Under the pieces are notes generated by a model. That model saw only the letters and a list, made by a program, of their open reading frames with translations. It searched no databases and was not told the DNA's origin. DNA of 64,000 nt, taken from assembly GCA_021323755.1 (NCBI GenBank), contig JAJPKJ010000036.1, forward strand, positions 62,001 to 126,000. The letters are read 5' to 3'. This DNA comes from Chitinophagales bacterium (GTDB taxonomy: Bacteria; Bacteroidota; Bacteroidia; Chitinophagales; Chitinophagaceae). Shown piece after piece: positions 17,908 to 27,495 of the stretch (positions within the stretch are counted from its first letter, which is position 1; each line of letters begins with the position of its first letter). A program made the position numbers and the translations under genes.

Positions 17908-18903
17908 ATGCGATTTCAACATCTCGAATATTTGGCCGGGTTACCAGCGACCATCTTTCTTATATTGATTTTTTTATTCATTCTGAAATGGAAGAAAAAT
18001 ACGATCAAAAAGATTGGTGATACCCGGTTGGTAAAAAAATTAATGCAGAATTATTCTCCGCTGCATTTTTTTTTAAAATTCTTAATGGTGGTGCTTGCCT
18101 TTGCGGCAATAGTGGTGGGCGCAGCTAACCCGCAAAAAGCAGGGAAAAGCGATAATGGAAATCGCAAAGGCGTTGATGTAATGATCGTGCTGGATGTGAG
18201 TAAGAGCATGCTGGCAACCGACATTAAACCAAGCCGCCTGGAAAAAGCAAAACAATTGCTCACCAAATTGGTTGACAAACTCCAAAACGACAGGGTTGGC
18301 GTAGTATTATTTGCCGGAAGAGCATATATGCAAATGCCTTTGACCATCGACCATGGTGCGGCAAAAATGTATATACAAGATGCCGGCCCCGATGTAGTCC
18401 CAACACAAGGAACAGTAATTGCGGATGCTTTACAAATGGCAAATGCCGCATTCAACAGTAAAGAAAAAAAATACAAAACGATATTGTTGATATCGGATGG
18501 AGAAGATCATGATCCGAATGCAGAGAAAGTCACAAAAACCCTTGCTCAAAATGGCGTAGTGATCAATACTGTCGGCATTGGCTCGCCGGAAGGAACTACG
18601 ATCATCGATCCTGATACAAAAGAAATAAAAAGAGATGCGCAGGGACAAACAGTGATCTCAAAACTGAATGAAGCTGAATTGCAACAGATCTCAAGTACAA
18701 CAAACGGATTGTACTTACGACTCGATAATATGGATGATGCATTAATAACTTTATCGCAACAGATAGACAGCATTGAGAAGAAAGCGTTGAGCGATTCCGA
18801 ATATATTGATTACAACAGCTATTTTCAATATTTGCTGGGGGCCGCGCTGCTTTTATTATTGATAGAATTTATTTTACCCGAACGAAAACTAAGACTTGCG
18901 TGA
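17908..18903 (+). CDS. BatB-like VWA-domain membrane protein
   Basis: A 331-residue inner-membrane protein of the Bacteroides aerotolerance (Bat) family. Two N-terminal helices (about residues 10-28 and 52-72) and one C-terminal helix (about 305-322) flank a von Willebrand A domain with a complete MIDAS: D96-V-S-K-S100, the Thr of PTQGTVIAD and the Asp of ISDGEDHD. The VWA domain is expected in the periplasm and binds partner proteins through a metal ion. It overlaps the downstream BatC-like gene by four bases, so translation is coupled. No second VWA gene (BatA), MoxR ATPase, DUF58 or BatD gene is present beside it, which is unusual. Confidence 0.9.
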   Translation: MRFQHLEYLAGLPATIFLILIFLFILKWKKNTIKKIGDTRLVKKLMQNYSPLHFFLKFLMVVLAFAAIVVGAANPQKAGKSDNGNRKGVDVMIVLDVSKSMLATDIKPSRLEKAKQLLTKLVDKLQNDRVGVVLFAGRAYMQMPLTIDHGAAKMYIQDAGPDVVPTQGTVIADALQMANAAFNSKEKKYKTILLISDGEDHDPNAEKVTKTLAQNGVVINTVGIGSPEGTTIIDPDTKEIKRDAQGQTVISKLNEAELQQISSTTNGLYLRLDNMDDALITLSQQIDSIEKKALSDSEYIDYNSYFQYLLGAALLLLLIEFILPERKLRLA

Positions 18904-19652
18904 AACCAAATAAAGAAATATCAACACTTACCCATAGCATGACTGCCGCTGAACCTATTGCAACCCAGCGGGAGCACAACCTGAATTACAAAAGCTGGTA
19001 TCTGAACAAAAAAAACAGTTCATTAATCCTGATATTTATTTTATCAGTGATCTATTCATCCGATTTATTTGCGCAAAAAGAAAACGTTCTGATCAGCAAA
19101 GGCAATCAATTGTACAAAGAAAAAAAATTCGACCAATCCCAAGAGCAATACCAGAAAGCAGTTCAGGAAGCCCCGGCAAATGCCACGGCAAATTATAATT
19201 TAGGAAATGCGCAATTCAGAAAAAATAGTTTTGACGACGCAGCAAAATCTTATAATGCAACGATCGAACATTCAGGCGATAAACCTGTTCAGCAAAAAGG
19301 ATATTATAATAAAGGTGTTGCATTAATAAAAGAACAAAAAACAGATGAGAGTATAGATTCATGGAAGAATGCTTTGAAACTTGATCCAAATGACAATGAT
19401 GCCAGGGAAAATTTAGAAAAGGCGTTGCTGGACAAAAAAGCAAAACAACCTAAAGATCAAAAACAAAATCAGCAACAGAATAAACAAAATCAGCAACAAC
19501 AGCAGAAACAACAACCGCCTCCGCGTAGCAAATTAAATAAACAGCAGGTTGAACAATTATTAAAAGCCCTGCAACAACGCGAAAATGACGCTCAGGAAAA
19601 GATGAACCAGAACAAAACAAAATCGCTCACTCAACCGGATAAAGACTGGTAG
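18900..19652 (+). CDS. BatC-like TPR protein
   Basis: A 250-residue exported protein with tetratricopeptide repeats. A hydrophobic signal segment lies at about residues 40-59 (LILIFILSVIYSSDLFAQ), preceded by an unusually long polar leader. TPR units follow: NQLYKEKKFDQSQEQYQKAV, ATANYNLGNAQFRKN and GYYNKGVALIKEQKTDES, then a Gln/Asn/Lys-rich low-complexity stretch (about 190-215) and a helical tail. The start is a GTG overlapping the batB stop (GTGA); an internal ATG at 18939 would shorten the leader and is a fair alternative. It probably binds BatB in the periplasm. It ends directly beside the convergent hydrolase gene. Confidence 0.85.
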   Translation: MKPNKEISTLTHSMTAAEPIATQREHNLNYKSWYLNKKNSSLILIFILSVIYSSDLFAQKENVLISKGNQLYKEKKFDQSQEQYQKAVQEAPANATANYNLGNAQFRKNSFDDAAKSYNATIEHSGDKPVQQKGYYNKGVALIKEQKTDESIDSWKNALKLDPNDNDARENLEKALLDKKAKQPKDQKQNQQQNKQNQQQQQKQQPPPRSKLNKQQVEQLLKALQQRENDAQEKMNQNKTKSLTQPDKDW

Positions 19653-20594
19653 CTAATAATGACGGCCCACCAAGAAAGGAGAGCTTTGCAGGAACAATTG
19701 AAAATTATCAGGAGTAAAAATGATATCGTTATGTTCTCGCGTCGTATGAATAAAAATAATTCTTGCCGCGGAGAGTAATCTTTGATCAATATTTTTTTCT
19801 TCGCCGGTTAAAAAAGAAACGTTTTGTTTCTTTAATTCGCTCATCATTTGCTCAGAAACATTCTTAGTTCCGCCACTATCGGTATAAATATCAATAAACT
19901 TGTTTAAAGAATCTTTTTTTATCCATTGCATAAACTTATCCGTTTCACTGTACAGCGCATCAAAGAGATCTACTTCGCGGACTTCCATTCCGCCATTTTG
20001 TAAAATATAAGCCATCACACGATAAGCGCCGCTGTGCCCTGCCAATATTATGTTTCCGGCTTTCCCCGTTCTTGAAATGATCTTGTTTCTTTGAAGATCG
20101 GTCAGTACATCTTCCAAAAGATTTTTGAACACCCCAGGTTGTTCCAATTTACCACCATAGGAATCAGGGGCATTTTTTGCTGCCTCCGCCAACACTAAGA
20201 CTGCATTTCTATTTGAAGCAATGAACTGTGATGCGAGATGATAATAACTGAGTGCGGTATCAATATTATTCCGCCATCCGTGAAACCAAAAAATGATATC
20301 AACCTTATCTTTTTCATTTCTTAGCTTATCGGGCACAACCAGTAATACGGAACTGTCATTATAATGATTCGAAAAATCATAAAGTTGTCCATCATAGTTA
20401 TATCCATTCAAACGCTTTGTTTCCGGAAAACAGGTATATGATGAAGTGAAATGAAATATTTTAGCACCATTAACTGTTTGACCAAAACATTTATTAACCG
20501 TTAACGCAAAATTCAATAAGAGAAAAAACGTTAAGAGATAAGAACACCATAATTGTTTAAACCTTATCGGAATTCTCTTGTTATTTTTGTGCAT
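19653..20594 (-). CDS. Exported alpha/beta-hydrolase-like protein
   Basis: A 313-residue protein with an N-terminal hydrophobic signal (YLLTFFLLLNFALTVNKCFGQ, about residues 18-39). The body shows alpha/beta hydrolase features: an oxyanion-type IIFWFHGWRNN (about 100) and a nucleophile elbow ILAGHSGAYRVM (about 185, Ser in GHSGA). The acid and a C-terminal His (TTREHNDI, about 285) are in sensible places. The closest broad family is esterase/poly(3-hydroxybutyrate) depolymerase-like; the substrate is unknown. Its stop codon abuts the batC stop with no spacer, and its start lies 19 bases from the divergent ispG start, so its promoter must overlap the ispG control region. Confidence 0.7.
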   Translation of the reverse strand: MHKNNKRIPIRFKQLWCSYLLTFFLLLNFALTVNKCFGQTVNGAKIFHFTSSYTCFPETKRLNGYNYDGQLYDFSNHYNDSSVLLVVPDKLRNEKDKVDIIFWFHGWRNNIDTALSYYHLASQFIASNRNAVLVLAEAAKNAPDSYGGKLEQPGVFKNLLEDVLTDLQRNKIISRTGKAGNIILAGHSGAYRVMAYILQNGGMEVREVDLFDALYSETDKFMQWIKKDSLNKFIDIYTDSGGTKNVSEQMMSELKKQNVSFLTGEEKNIDQRLLSAARIIFIHTTREHNDIIFTPDNFQLFLQSSPFLVGRHY

Positions 20595-20613
20595 ACCTGA
20601 AATTAAGCAATTT

Positions 20614-22647
20614 ATGCAATTGTACTGCGAATCATTATTTCAATACAAAAGACTAAGAACTCTTGAAGTAAAAATCGGCGATTTGCTGCTCGGCAATTTT
20701 CATCCTATTCGTGTGCAAACCATGACGACAACTGACACGATGAATACCATCGCCACTGTTGAGCAATCCATCCGTTGCATTGAAGCTGGCGCAGAAATGG
20801 TTCGGATCACGGCGCCCAGCAAAAGAGAAGCAGAAAATTTACTCAACATAAAAAATGAATTAAGAAAAAGAGGATACACTACACCGTTGGTTGCGGATAT
20901 TCACTTCACTCCGAATGCTGCTGAAATTGCCGCGAGGATTGTAGAAAAAGTGAGAATCAATCCCGGGAATTATATAGACAAAAAAAAATTTGAATTTATT
21001 GAGTACACTGACACAGAATACAATGATGAGATGGAAAGGATCCGCGATCGTTTCACTCCATTAATAAAAATTTGCAAAGAATATGGAACGGCGATGCGTA
21101 TCGGCACTAATCACGGCTCTTTGAGCGATCGCATCATGAGCCGTTATGGAGACACCCCCATGGGCATGGTTGAAAGTGCCATGGAATTCTTGCGCGTTAC
21201 CCGGAATGAAAATTATCACAACATTGTATTGAGCATGAAATCCAGCAATCCGCTGGTGATGGTGGAGGCATACAGATTACTGATTCAAAAAATGAATGAA
21301 GAATTTGAAGCTTGCTATCCCCTGCATCTTGGTGTCACTGAAGCTGGCGATGGAGAAGATGGAAGGATCAAATCCGCAATCGGCATCGGAACATTATTGG
21401 AAGATGGAATTGGTGACACCATCCGGGTATCTTTAACCGAAGACCCGGAATTTGAAATTCCCGTTTGTAAAGATCTGGTAGAGAGATACCAGCTTAGAAG
21501 CCGGGAACCGCGTGTTGGTGGCGAGCCGGACTCCGACCCTTTCAATTCTGAAAACATCAAGCTTCCTTATTCCCCATTTGCTTATTCAAGAAGAAAAACA
21601 TTCTCTATTTCTAATATTGGCGATCATCATGTTCCCGTTGTAATTGCCGATTTCATGCAGGCTGAGACCATTACCCATAATGATTTACAGGCGATCGGAT
21701 ACGCTTATAACAGGGGGTTGGATAAATGGAATATCGGGGATGGCGCCGCCGATTATATTTACACCGCTAATAAGATTTTACATTTTGAATTGCCCGGTAC
21801 ATTGAAAATTATTTGTAATTATGAAACATGGCTGCGTGTAACGGATAAAGAAAAATATTTCCCATTATTCAAATCAAATGAATTCATCACTGCAACTCAA
21901 CATGCTGCTTCAATGAATTTTATTGCCGTTGATGCAAACGATAATGAATCTGCCACCGAATTATTACAATCAATCAGAAATAATGACAACGTTGTCATTT
22001 GCGTATGGTCATCCTCAGTCAATGCAATGGCTTCTGTTCGTAGTTTCATTATTACCTTGATGAATGAAAATATTCAATGTCCGGTGATTATTTGTGTGGA
22101 AAGCCATCACTCCACAATTGATGAACAACTGATCCATTTTTCAACCGAGGCCGGCGCCTTGTTATTGGAAGGAATGGGCGATGGGATCTGGTTAATGAAT
22201 GATCCTAAAAAAATCATCAACACAAAAATCAGCGGTCGCATTTATCTGGAAACAAAAAACAATCATCAGTTCATTAATAACACTTCTTTTTCCATTTTAC
22301 AGGCGACGCGAACAAGAATTTCAAAAACAGAATATATTTCCTGTCCATCTTGCGGAAGAACACTTTTCGATCTGCAGGAAACGACTGCGAAGATCCGCGC
22401 CATGACCAATCATTTAAAGGGAGTGAAAATTGCCATCATGGGTTGTATCGTAAATGGTCCGGGCGAAATGGCTGATGCAGATTTTGGCTATGTCGGGAGC
22501 GGTCCCGGGAAAATTACTTTATATCGCGGTAAAGAAATTGTAAAAAGAAATGTGAACAGCGAGATCGCCGTTGAAGAACTCATCAGCATTTTAAAAGAAA
22601 GTGACGTGTGGATAGAGCCTGAATTAATAACCGAAAAGATTTTGTAA
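20614..22647 (+). CDS. ispG: IspG, 4-hydroxy-3-methylbut-2-enyl diphosphate synthase, large form
   Basis: A 677-residue GcpE/IspG of the MEP isoprenoid pathway, converting MEcPP to HMBPP with a 4Fe-4S cluster. It is the long three-domain form known from plants, Chlamydiae and Bacteroidota: an N-terminal TIM barrel (VRITAPSKREAENL, NPGNYIDKKKF), an inserted domain (about residues 300-560) and a C-terminal cluster domain with CPSCGRTLFDL and MGCIVNGPGEMADADFGYVG. The frame is open through a TTG at 20578, but ATG at 20614 gives the normal N-terminus. A plus-strand TATTTTTG lies at 20582-20589, just upstream. Confidence 0.95.
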   Translation: MQLYCESLFQYKRLRTLEVKIGDLLLGNFHPIRVQTMTTTDTMNTIATVEQSIRCIEAGAEMVRITAPSKREAENLLNIKNELRKRGYTTPLVADIHFTPNAAEIAARIVEKVRINPGNYIDKKKFEFIEYTDTEYNDEMERIRDRFTPLIKICKEYGTAMRIGTNHGSLSDRIMSRYGDTPMGMVESAMEFLRVTRNENYHNIVLSMKSSNPLVMVEAYRLLIQKMNEEFEACYPLHLGVTEAGDGEDGRIKSAIGIGTLLEDGIGDTIRVSLTEDPEFEIPVCKDLVERYQLRSREPRVGGEPDSDPFNSENIKLPYSPFAYSRRKTFSISNIGDHHVPVVIADFMQAETITHNDLQAIGYAYNRGLDKWNIGDGAADYIYTANKILHFELPGTLKIICNYETWLRVTDKEKYFPLFKSNEFITATQHAASMNFIAVDANDNESATELLQSIRNNDNVVICVWSSSVNAMASVRSFIITLMNENIQCPVIICVESHHSTIDEQLIHFSTEAGALLLEGMGDGIWLMNDPKKIINTKISGRIYLETKNNHQFINNTSFSILQATRTRISKTEYISCPSCGRTLFDLQETTAKIRAMTNHLKGVKIAIMGCIVNGPGEMADADFGYVGSGPGKITLYRGKEIVKRNVNSEIAVEELISILKESDVWIEPELITEKIL

Positions 22648-22769
22648 TGGGCATTAATGATTCTCTTCAACATCGACGCTTCCACGCTTGTGCTGCAACA
22701 ATTCCATTGGGCAAAACCTCGGTCACTGTCGTGAAAATAATCAGGGAACCCGTGATTGTTTACTGATCT

Positions 22770-23918
22770 TCAATAATCTATCCTTTTTGCTCCGTCTTCA
22801 ATTTGTGTAACATAGATCTCTGGTGCTTTATTAAATTGTCTTTGATATAGCTTTCCTATAGACTCCGAGAAATCATTTACCGCATCATTATTGATAATAT
22901 TAATGGTACAGCCACCAAAACCCCCGCCCATCTGCCTTGCACCAACCACACCATTAAATTGTTTGGCTTGCTCTACCAAAAAATCGGATTGCAGACAACT
23001 CACTTCATACCATTTGCTTAATCCTTCGTGCGCAAGAAACATTATTTCCCCAAAAGATTGAAGATCCCCCTTTTTTAAAAAATCGCAGCCATGCAATAAT
23101 CTCTTATTTTCATTCACAATAAAACTGCAACGTTTAAAAACTATTTCGCTTAAATCTTTTTTATGCTCCTGTAATTGCTCCCCCTGCACATCCCGAAGGG
23201 AATTTATTTCAGCATAATATTTTTTTAACACAGCAACGCCTTCTTCGCATTGTTTCCTACGAACATTATATTCTGAAGATGCGAGAGAATGTGTGACCAT
23301 GGTATTTACCAGTACTATTCTATAATCGGGAAAATTAAAAGGGATAAATTCATATTCTAAACTTCTGCAATCCAGTTTAATAACATTACCGGCTTTCCCG
23401 TACAAACTGGCAAACTGATCCATAATACCGCATTGGAGTCCAGCAAAATTGTGTTCGGTTTTTTGTCCGAGCAATGCTAGTTCCATTCTCGATAAACCCA
23501 ATTCAAAAATTGAATTAAGCGCAAATCCAAATGCAGAACAGATCGCAGCGGATGAACTCATTCCTGCGCCGACGGGAACATTGCCGTCGACTACGACATC
23601 AATACCGGAAATGGAAAATCCTTTTTCCTGCAGGTTAAAAATCATGCCCAACAAATAAGTTGCCCATCCCTTTACCGGCTTAATATTTTGTAAGGCAAAA
23701 GAAGCAGCCTGTTGAAATTGACATGCATAAACATTCAATACATTTTCATTATTTTTTGCGATCGCTACCAAAATTTTTTTATCGATCGCGCCTGGCAAAA
23801 CAAATCCATTATTATAATCGGTATGTTCACCTATTAAATTAACGCGACCAGGAGCTGCAAAAACAATCGGTTCTTTTTTGAATCTTTGCAGAAATTGAGC
23901 GCGAATATTCCTTTCCAT
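22770..23918 (-). CDS. galK: Galactokinase
   Basis: A 382-residue GHMP-family sugar kinase with all galactokinase marks: the galactose signature GRVNLIGEHTDYNNG near residue 25, the ATP loop PVGAGMSSSAA near 115 and the C-terminal MGGGFGGCT near 335. It phosphorylates alpha-D-galactose at C1 in the Leloir pathway. The frame extends to 23996, but those residues match nothing and ATG at 23918 (MERNIRAQFLQRF) fits the family. It is divergent from an aldose-1-epimerase gene with 51 bases between starts, a natural pairing because the epimerase supplies the alpha anomer used by the kinase. Confidence 0.95.
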   Translation of the reverse strand: MERNIRAQFLQRFKKEPIVFAAPGRVNLIGEHTDYNNGFVLPGAIDKKILVAIAKNNENVLNVYACQFQQAASFALQNIKPVKGWATYLLGMIFNLQEKGFSISGIDVVVDGNVPVGAGMSSSAAICSAFGFALNSIFELGLSRMELALLGQKTEHNFAGLQCGIMDQFASLYGKAGNVIKLDCRSLEYEFIPFNFPDYRIVLVNTMVTHSLASSEYNVRRKQCEEGVAVLKKYYAEINSLRDVQGEQLQEHKKDLSEIVFKRCSFIVNENKRLLHGCDFLKKGDLQSFGEIMFLAHEGLSKWYEVSCLQSDFLVEQAKQFNGVVGARQMGGGFGGCTINIINNDAVNDFSESIGKLYQRQFNKAPEIYVTQIEDGAKRIDY

Positions 23919-23969
23919 GTCTGAAAAATAATGATTTTTTCTACATTGCATCAGCTTAATAATAATTGA

Positions 23970-24923
23970 ATGCGTTTTTCTACTACTACAGAACAAAAAA
24001 ATGATCTGGATCTTATCATTTTAAAGGATGAATCGTCAAAAACGTCAGTAGCAATATTACCGGAATATGGCTCAGCCTTACATGAATTTTGCGTTATCAT
24101 TAATGACAAACCATTTAATATTATCGACAATTATGGAAATAGAGCAGAAATAGAAGCCGGGTTGGCATTATCATTTAAAAGTTCAAAGCTTTCTCCGTTT
24201 ACCTGTCGCATTAACAAGGGGAAATATTTTTTTGAAGGAAAAGAGTTGGAGTTTGAAAATAAATTCATTGACGGAAGCGCCATTCACGGGCTATTGTACA
24301 ATAAAAAATATTTGATACTTGATAAATCCGCTAATGATAATGAAGCAAGTGCAACCATGAAATACGATTATAACAAAGATGATGCAGGATATCCTTTTCA
24401 TTATTCCTGCACCATAAAATATATTTTGCAAACAGGCAGTTCCTTACGCATTGATACGACCATAACAAATAACAGCAACAAGATCATTCCGATGGCTGAT
24501 GGCTGGCATCCCTATTTTCGGTTAGGCGAAACCGTTAACAACTGGTTACTCCAATTCGCATCTGACTCAATTATTGAATTTGATGAAAACCTTATCCCGA
24601 CTGAGAAATTATCAGCTTACCACAAGTTCAATTCACCAAGGTTAATGGGAGAAACACAATTTGATAATTGTTTCTTTTTGAAAAAAAACACAAAAGAAGC
24701 CGTTTGCGAAATCCTTAATCCTCACAACAAATTAAAAATTTCTTTTTTTACAAATGGAAGTTACCCTTATCTGCAAATCTACACACCACCCCATCGAAAA
24801 AGTATTGCTGTAGAAAATCTCAGTGCAGCGCCGGATTCTTTTAACAACAACATGGGGTTGCTGCTTTTAGAGCCGGGAAATTCACAAACTTTTACGGTGG
24901 TTTATCAGTTAAGCTTAGGCTAA
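23970..24923 (+). CDS. Aldose 1-epimerase family protein
   Basis: A 317-residue cytosolic galactose-mutarotase-like protein with the family beta-sandwich pattern: GSAIHGLLYNKKY (catalytic-type His, about residue 108), DGWHPYFRLG (second His, about 178) and a C-terminal LLLEPGNSQTF with the likely catalytic Glu (about 306). It would interconvert alpha and beta anomers of galactose or a related aldose. It lacks a signal peptide. It is divergent from galK and followed 32 bases later by a lipoprotein gene on the same strand. Confidence 0.85.
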   Translation: MRFSTTTEQKNDLDLIILKDESSKTSVAILPEYGSALHEFCVIINDKPFNIIDNYGNRAEIEAGLALSFKSSKLSPFTCRINKGKYFFEGKELEFENKFIDGSAIHGLLYNKKYLILDKSANDNEASATMKYDYNKDDAGYPFHYSCTIKYILQTGSSLRIDTTITNNSNKIIPMADGWHPYFRLGETVNNWLLQFASDSIIEFDENLIPTEKLSAYHKFNSPRLMGETQFDNCFFLKKNTKEAVCEILNPHNKLKISFFTNGSYPYLQIYTPPHRKSIAVENLSAAPDSFNNNMGLLLLEPGNSQTFTVVYQLSLG

Positions 24924-24955
24924 ATAACTATCTTGCTGACAAAAATTTTCACACC

Positions 24956-25723
24956 ATGAAACTTGCAAAATTTTTACTGCCGGCTTTCCTTTTGTTTTCG
25001 CTGGCAAGTTGTTTTGATATTGATGAAGAAATCGACATCAATAAAAATGGAAGTGGTCAATGGCAGATGCATATTGATATGAGCCAGCTGGTAGATCTCA
25101 TGCAAACCTACATGAACAAAGATGATCTTGAAAAACAATTCCCTCAGAAAAAAATGGACACGGTCATTCTGATGAAAGATGTTATTGATACTGCAAAGAA
25201 TGTGTCTGCAGATAAAAAAGCATTATTGCACGATGGCAAAGTTCATTTACTGGTGAATATGGATGAAAAAGTTTTGAAGACAGATATGCAGTTCCCTTTC
25301 AGCAATCTTAATGACATGAAACAATTGCGCTCTTCACTGGGGAATACCAATTCCGGGACAGGACAATTGTTTAAAGGATTAAGCGGAGGTAAAACCGGCG
25401 ATGATACATCAGCAGGCCCTGATCTGAGTATGTTCACTTCTTTGTATGATTTCAATATCAGTGATGGAAAAATCTCCAGCACCATCAACAAAATGAAGTG
25501 GGATTCGGTGCAAAAAAATCCGCAGTTCAGTCAAATAAAAGATGCTGCAAATACGGGTATTGATGTTCCGTATTCGCTCACCATTAAATTACCGCGACCG
25601 GTCATAAAAGTTGATAATCCGGTCGCCAAAATCTCTGAGGACAAAAAGACTGTCATCATTAAATACAATATGATGGAGATCTATGATAAGCCTGAAAAAT
25701 TTGAATATCATATCGAGTACTAA
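24956..25723 (+). CDS. Hypothetical lipoprotein
   Basis: A 255-residue protein with a lipoprotein signal ending LFSLASCFD (Cys about residue 19). The mature part starts with EEIDINKNGSGQWQMHIDMS, a beta-hairpin-like start also seen in unnamed Bacteroidota lipoproteins, and contains a Gly/Ser/Thr linker around residues 120-155. No catalytic motif is visible. It follows the aldose epimerase and precedes nadB by 47 bases, so it may share a transcript with either. I do not recognise a function. Confidence 0.75.
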   Translation: MKLAKFLLPAFLLFSLASCFDIDEEIDINKNGSGQWQMHIDMSQLVDLMQTYMNKDDLEKQFPQKKMDTVILMKDVIDTAKNVSADKKALLHDGKVHLLVNMDEKVLKTDMQFPFSNLNDMKQLRSSLGNTNSGTGQLFKGLSGGKTGDDTSAGPDLSMFTSLYDFNISDGKISSTINKMKWDSVQKNPQFSQIKDAANTGIDVPYSLTIKLPRPVIKVDNPVAKISEDKKTVIIKYNMMEIYDKPEKFEYHIEY

Positions 25724-25770
25724 GAGTGACTGGCTAATATTGGTGATCAGAAAATTGTAAATCGTAACAA

Positions 25771-27369
25771 ATGTTGCAAACAGATTTTTTAGTGATAGGT
25801 TCAGGAGTTGCCGGATTGAGCTATGCATTAAAAGTTGCGCAGTATTATCCTGAAAAAAAGGTGATGGTCATTACCAAGACGCGTGCGGATGAAACGAACA
25901 CAAAGTATGCCCAGGGTGGAATCGCCGGCGTCACTGACCTCGAGAATGATAGTTTTGAAAAACACATCGAGGACACATTGATTGCGGGCGACGGGCTTTG
26001 CAATCCCGAAACTGTTGAGATCGTGGTAAAAGAAGGTCCGGAAAGAATCCAGGAAATGATTGAGTGGGGAACACGGTTTGATAAGGATGCCGAAGGCGAT
26101 TACAAGCTCGGAAAAGAAGGCGGACACTCCGAGTTTCGCATTTTGCATCATAAAGATATCACCGGAAAAGAAATTGAGCGTGCATTACTCGAAGCTGTTT
26201 CAAAGCAAAAAAATATCGAGCTTATTAATCATTGTTTTGTAATCGATATTTTAACACAACACCATCTCGGCTTTTTAATAACCAAATCAACCCCGGACAT
26301 AGAGTGTTACGGAGCTTATGCATTAAACCTCCATACCAATAAAATCGAAAAAATCCTTGCGAAAATAATTTTATTAGCAACTGGCGGTAACGGTCAGGCA
26401 TACCGCACAACAACAAATCCGAAGATTGCAACCGGGGATGGTGTGGCAATGGTATATCGTGCAAAAGGAAGAATTGAAAATATGGAATTCATCCAGTTTC
26501 ATCCCACCGCATTATTCGAGCCCGGAGTTAGTCCATCTTTTTTGATCACCGAAGCGGTTCGTGGCGATGGAGGTATTTTGCGCAACAAAAACGGTGAAGC
26601 ATTCATGGAAAAATATGACGCAAGAAAGGATCTTGCCCCTCGTGATATTGTTGCGCGTGCGATAGATAATGAAATGAAGAAAGGAGGAACAGAACATGTG
26701 TATCTTGATTGTCGTCACATGAATAAAGAAAAATTTATCGAACATTTCCCGAATATTTATCAAAAATGTATGTCGATCGGAATTGATATTTCCGATGGCC
26801 TGATTCCCGTGGCGCCAGCAGCACATTATAGTTGCGGCGGCATTAAAACCGATGAATGGGCGCATACGTCAATAAAAAACCTGTACGCCTGCGGCGAGTG
26901 TGCTTCAACCGGGCTTCATGGTGCAAATCGTTTAGCCAGTAATTCTTTGCTCGAAGCACTGGTCTTCAGCCATCGCTGTTATCTGGATAGCGTTCAACGC
27001 GTCAGTGAAATTGAGTTCAATCAAAATATTCCGGATTGGAATGCCAAGGGAACCACCGAGCCAAAAGAAATGATATTAATAACCCAAAGCCTGAAAGAAT
27101 TGCAATTATTGATGAGCGATTATGTTGGCATTGTAAGAACCAATGTTCGCTTGCAACGTGCCATGAAGAGGCTTGATCTATTACATGAAGAAATTGAGGC
27201 GTTATATGAAACAACAACGTTATCACCGCAACTTTGCGAAGTTCGCAACCTGATTACTGTTGGATATTTGATCGTGAAAGAAGCGCAATTTCGTCATGAA
27301 AGTCGCGGGCTGCATTTCAACACAGATTTTCCGGGAAAAAGTGAATTGGTGCAGAATATCATTTTGTGA
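25771..27369 (+). CDS. nadB: L-aspartate oxidase
   Basis: A 532-residue flavoprotein of NAD synthesis that oxidises L-aspartate to iminoaspartate. The FAD dinucleotide fold is at the N-terminus (VIGSGVAGLSYALKVA), followed by the TKYAQGGIAGV motif (about residue 45), the GGHSEFRILHHKDITG substrate region (about 115) and the ACGECASTGLHGANRLASNS flavin region (about 375-393). The C-terminal helical domain is complete. Length and motif order match NadB. nadA and nadC are not in the window. Confidence 0.95.
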   Translation: MLQTDFLVIGSGVAGLSYALKVAQYYPEKKVMVITKTRADETNTKYAQGGIAGVTDLENDSFEKHIEDTLIAGDGLCNPETVEIVVKEGPERIQEMIEWGTRFDKDAEGDYKLGKEGGHSEFRILHHKDITGKEIERALLEAVSKQKNIELINHCFVIDILTQHHLGFLITKSTPDIECYGAYALNLHTNKIEKILAKIILLATGGNGQAYRTTTNPKIATGDGVAMVYRAKGRIENMEFIQFHPTALFEPGVSPSFLITEAVRGDGGILRNKNGEAFMEKYDARKDLAPRDIVARAIDNEMKKGGTEHVYLDCRHMNKEKFIEHFPNIYQKCMSIGIDISDGLIPVAPAAHYSCGGIKTDEWAHTSIKNLYACGECASTGLHGANRLASNSLLEALVFSHRCYLDSVQRVSEIEFNQNIPDWNAKGTTEPKEMILITQSLKELQLLMSDYVGIVRTNVRLQRAMKRLDLLHEEIEALYETTTLSPQLCEVRNLITVGYLIVKEAQFRHESRGLHFNTDFPGKSELVQNIIL

Positions 27370-27495
27370 TGTATGATCTATAATAATGCGATTTTGCTTT
27401 GGAACAGAATTTTGTAATGCCATTGGTTATCATGGGGTCGCACCCTTTAGGGTAAAAAATCATTCAAAGAATCAACAAATAAATCCATCAACTTA

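Noticed and set aside
19453-19545. CAA/CAG-rich tract in the batC gene that resembles a tandem repeat
   Set aside because: It codes for a Gln/Asn/Lys-rich linker in frame and has no fixed period, so it is low-complexity protein sequence, not a repeat array.
22647-22766. 39-codon frame whose ATG overlaps the ispG stop (TAATG)
   Set aside because: The overlap looks like translational coupling, but the peptide has no recognisable domain, signal or membrane segment, and it ends at the convergent galK stop. Chance frame is more likely.
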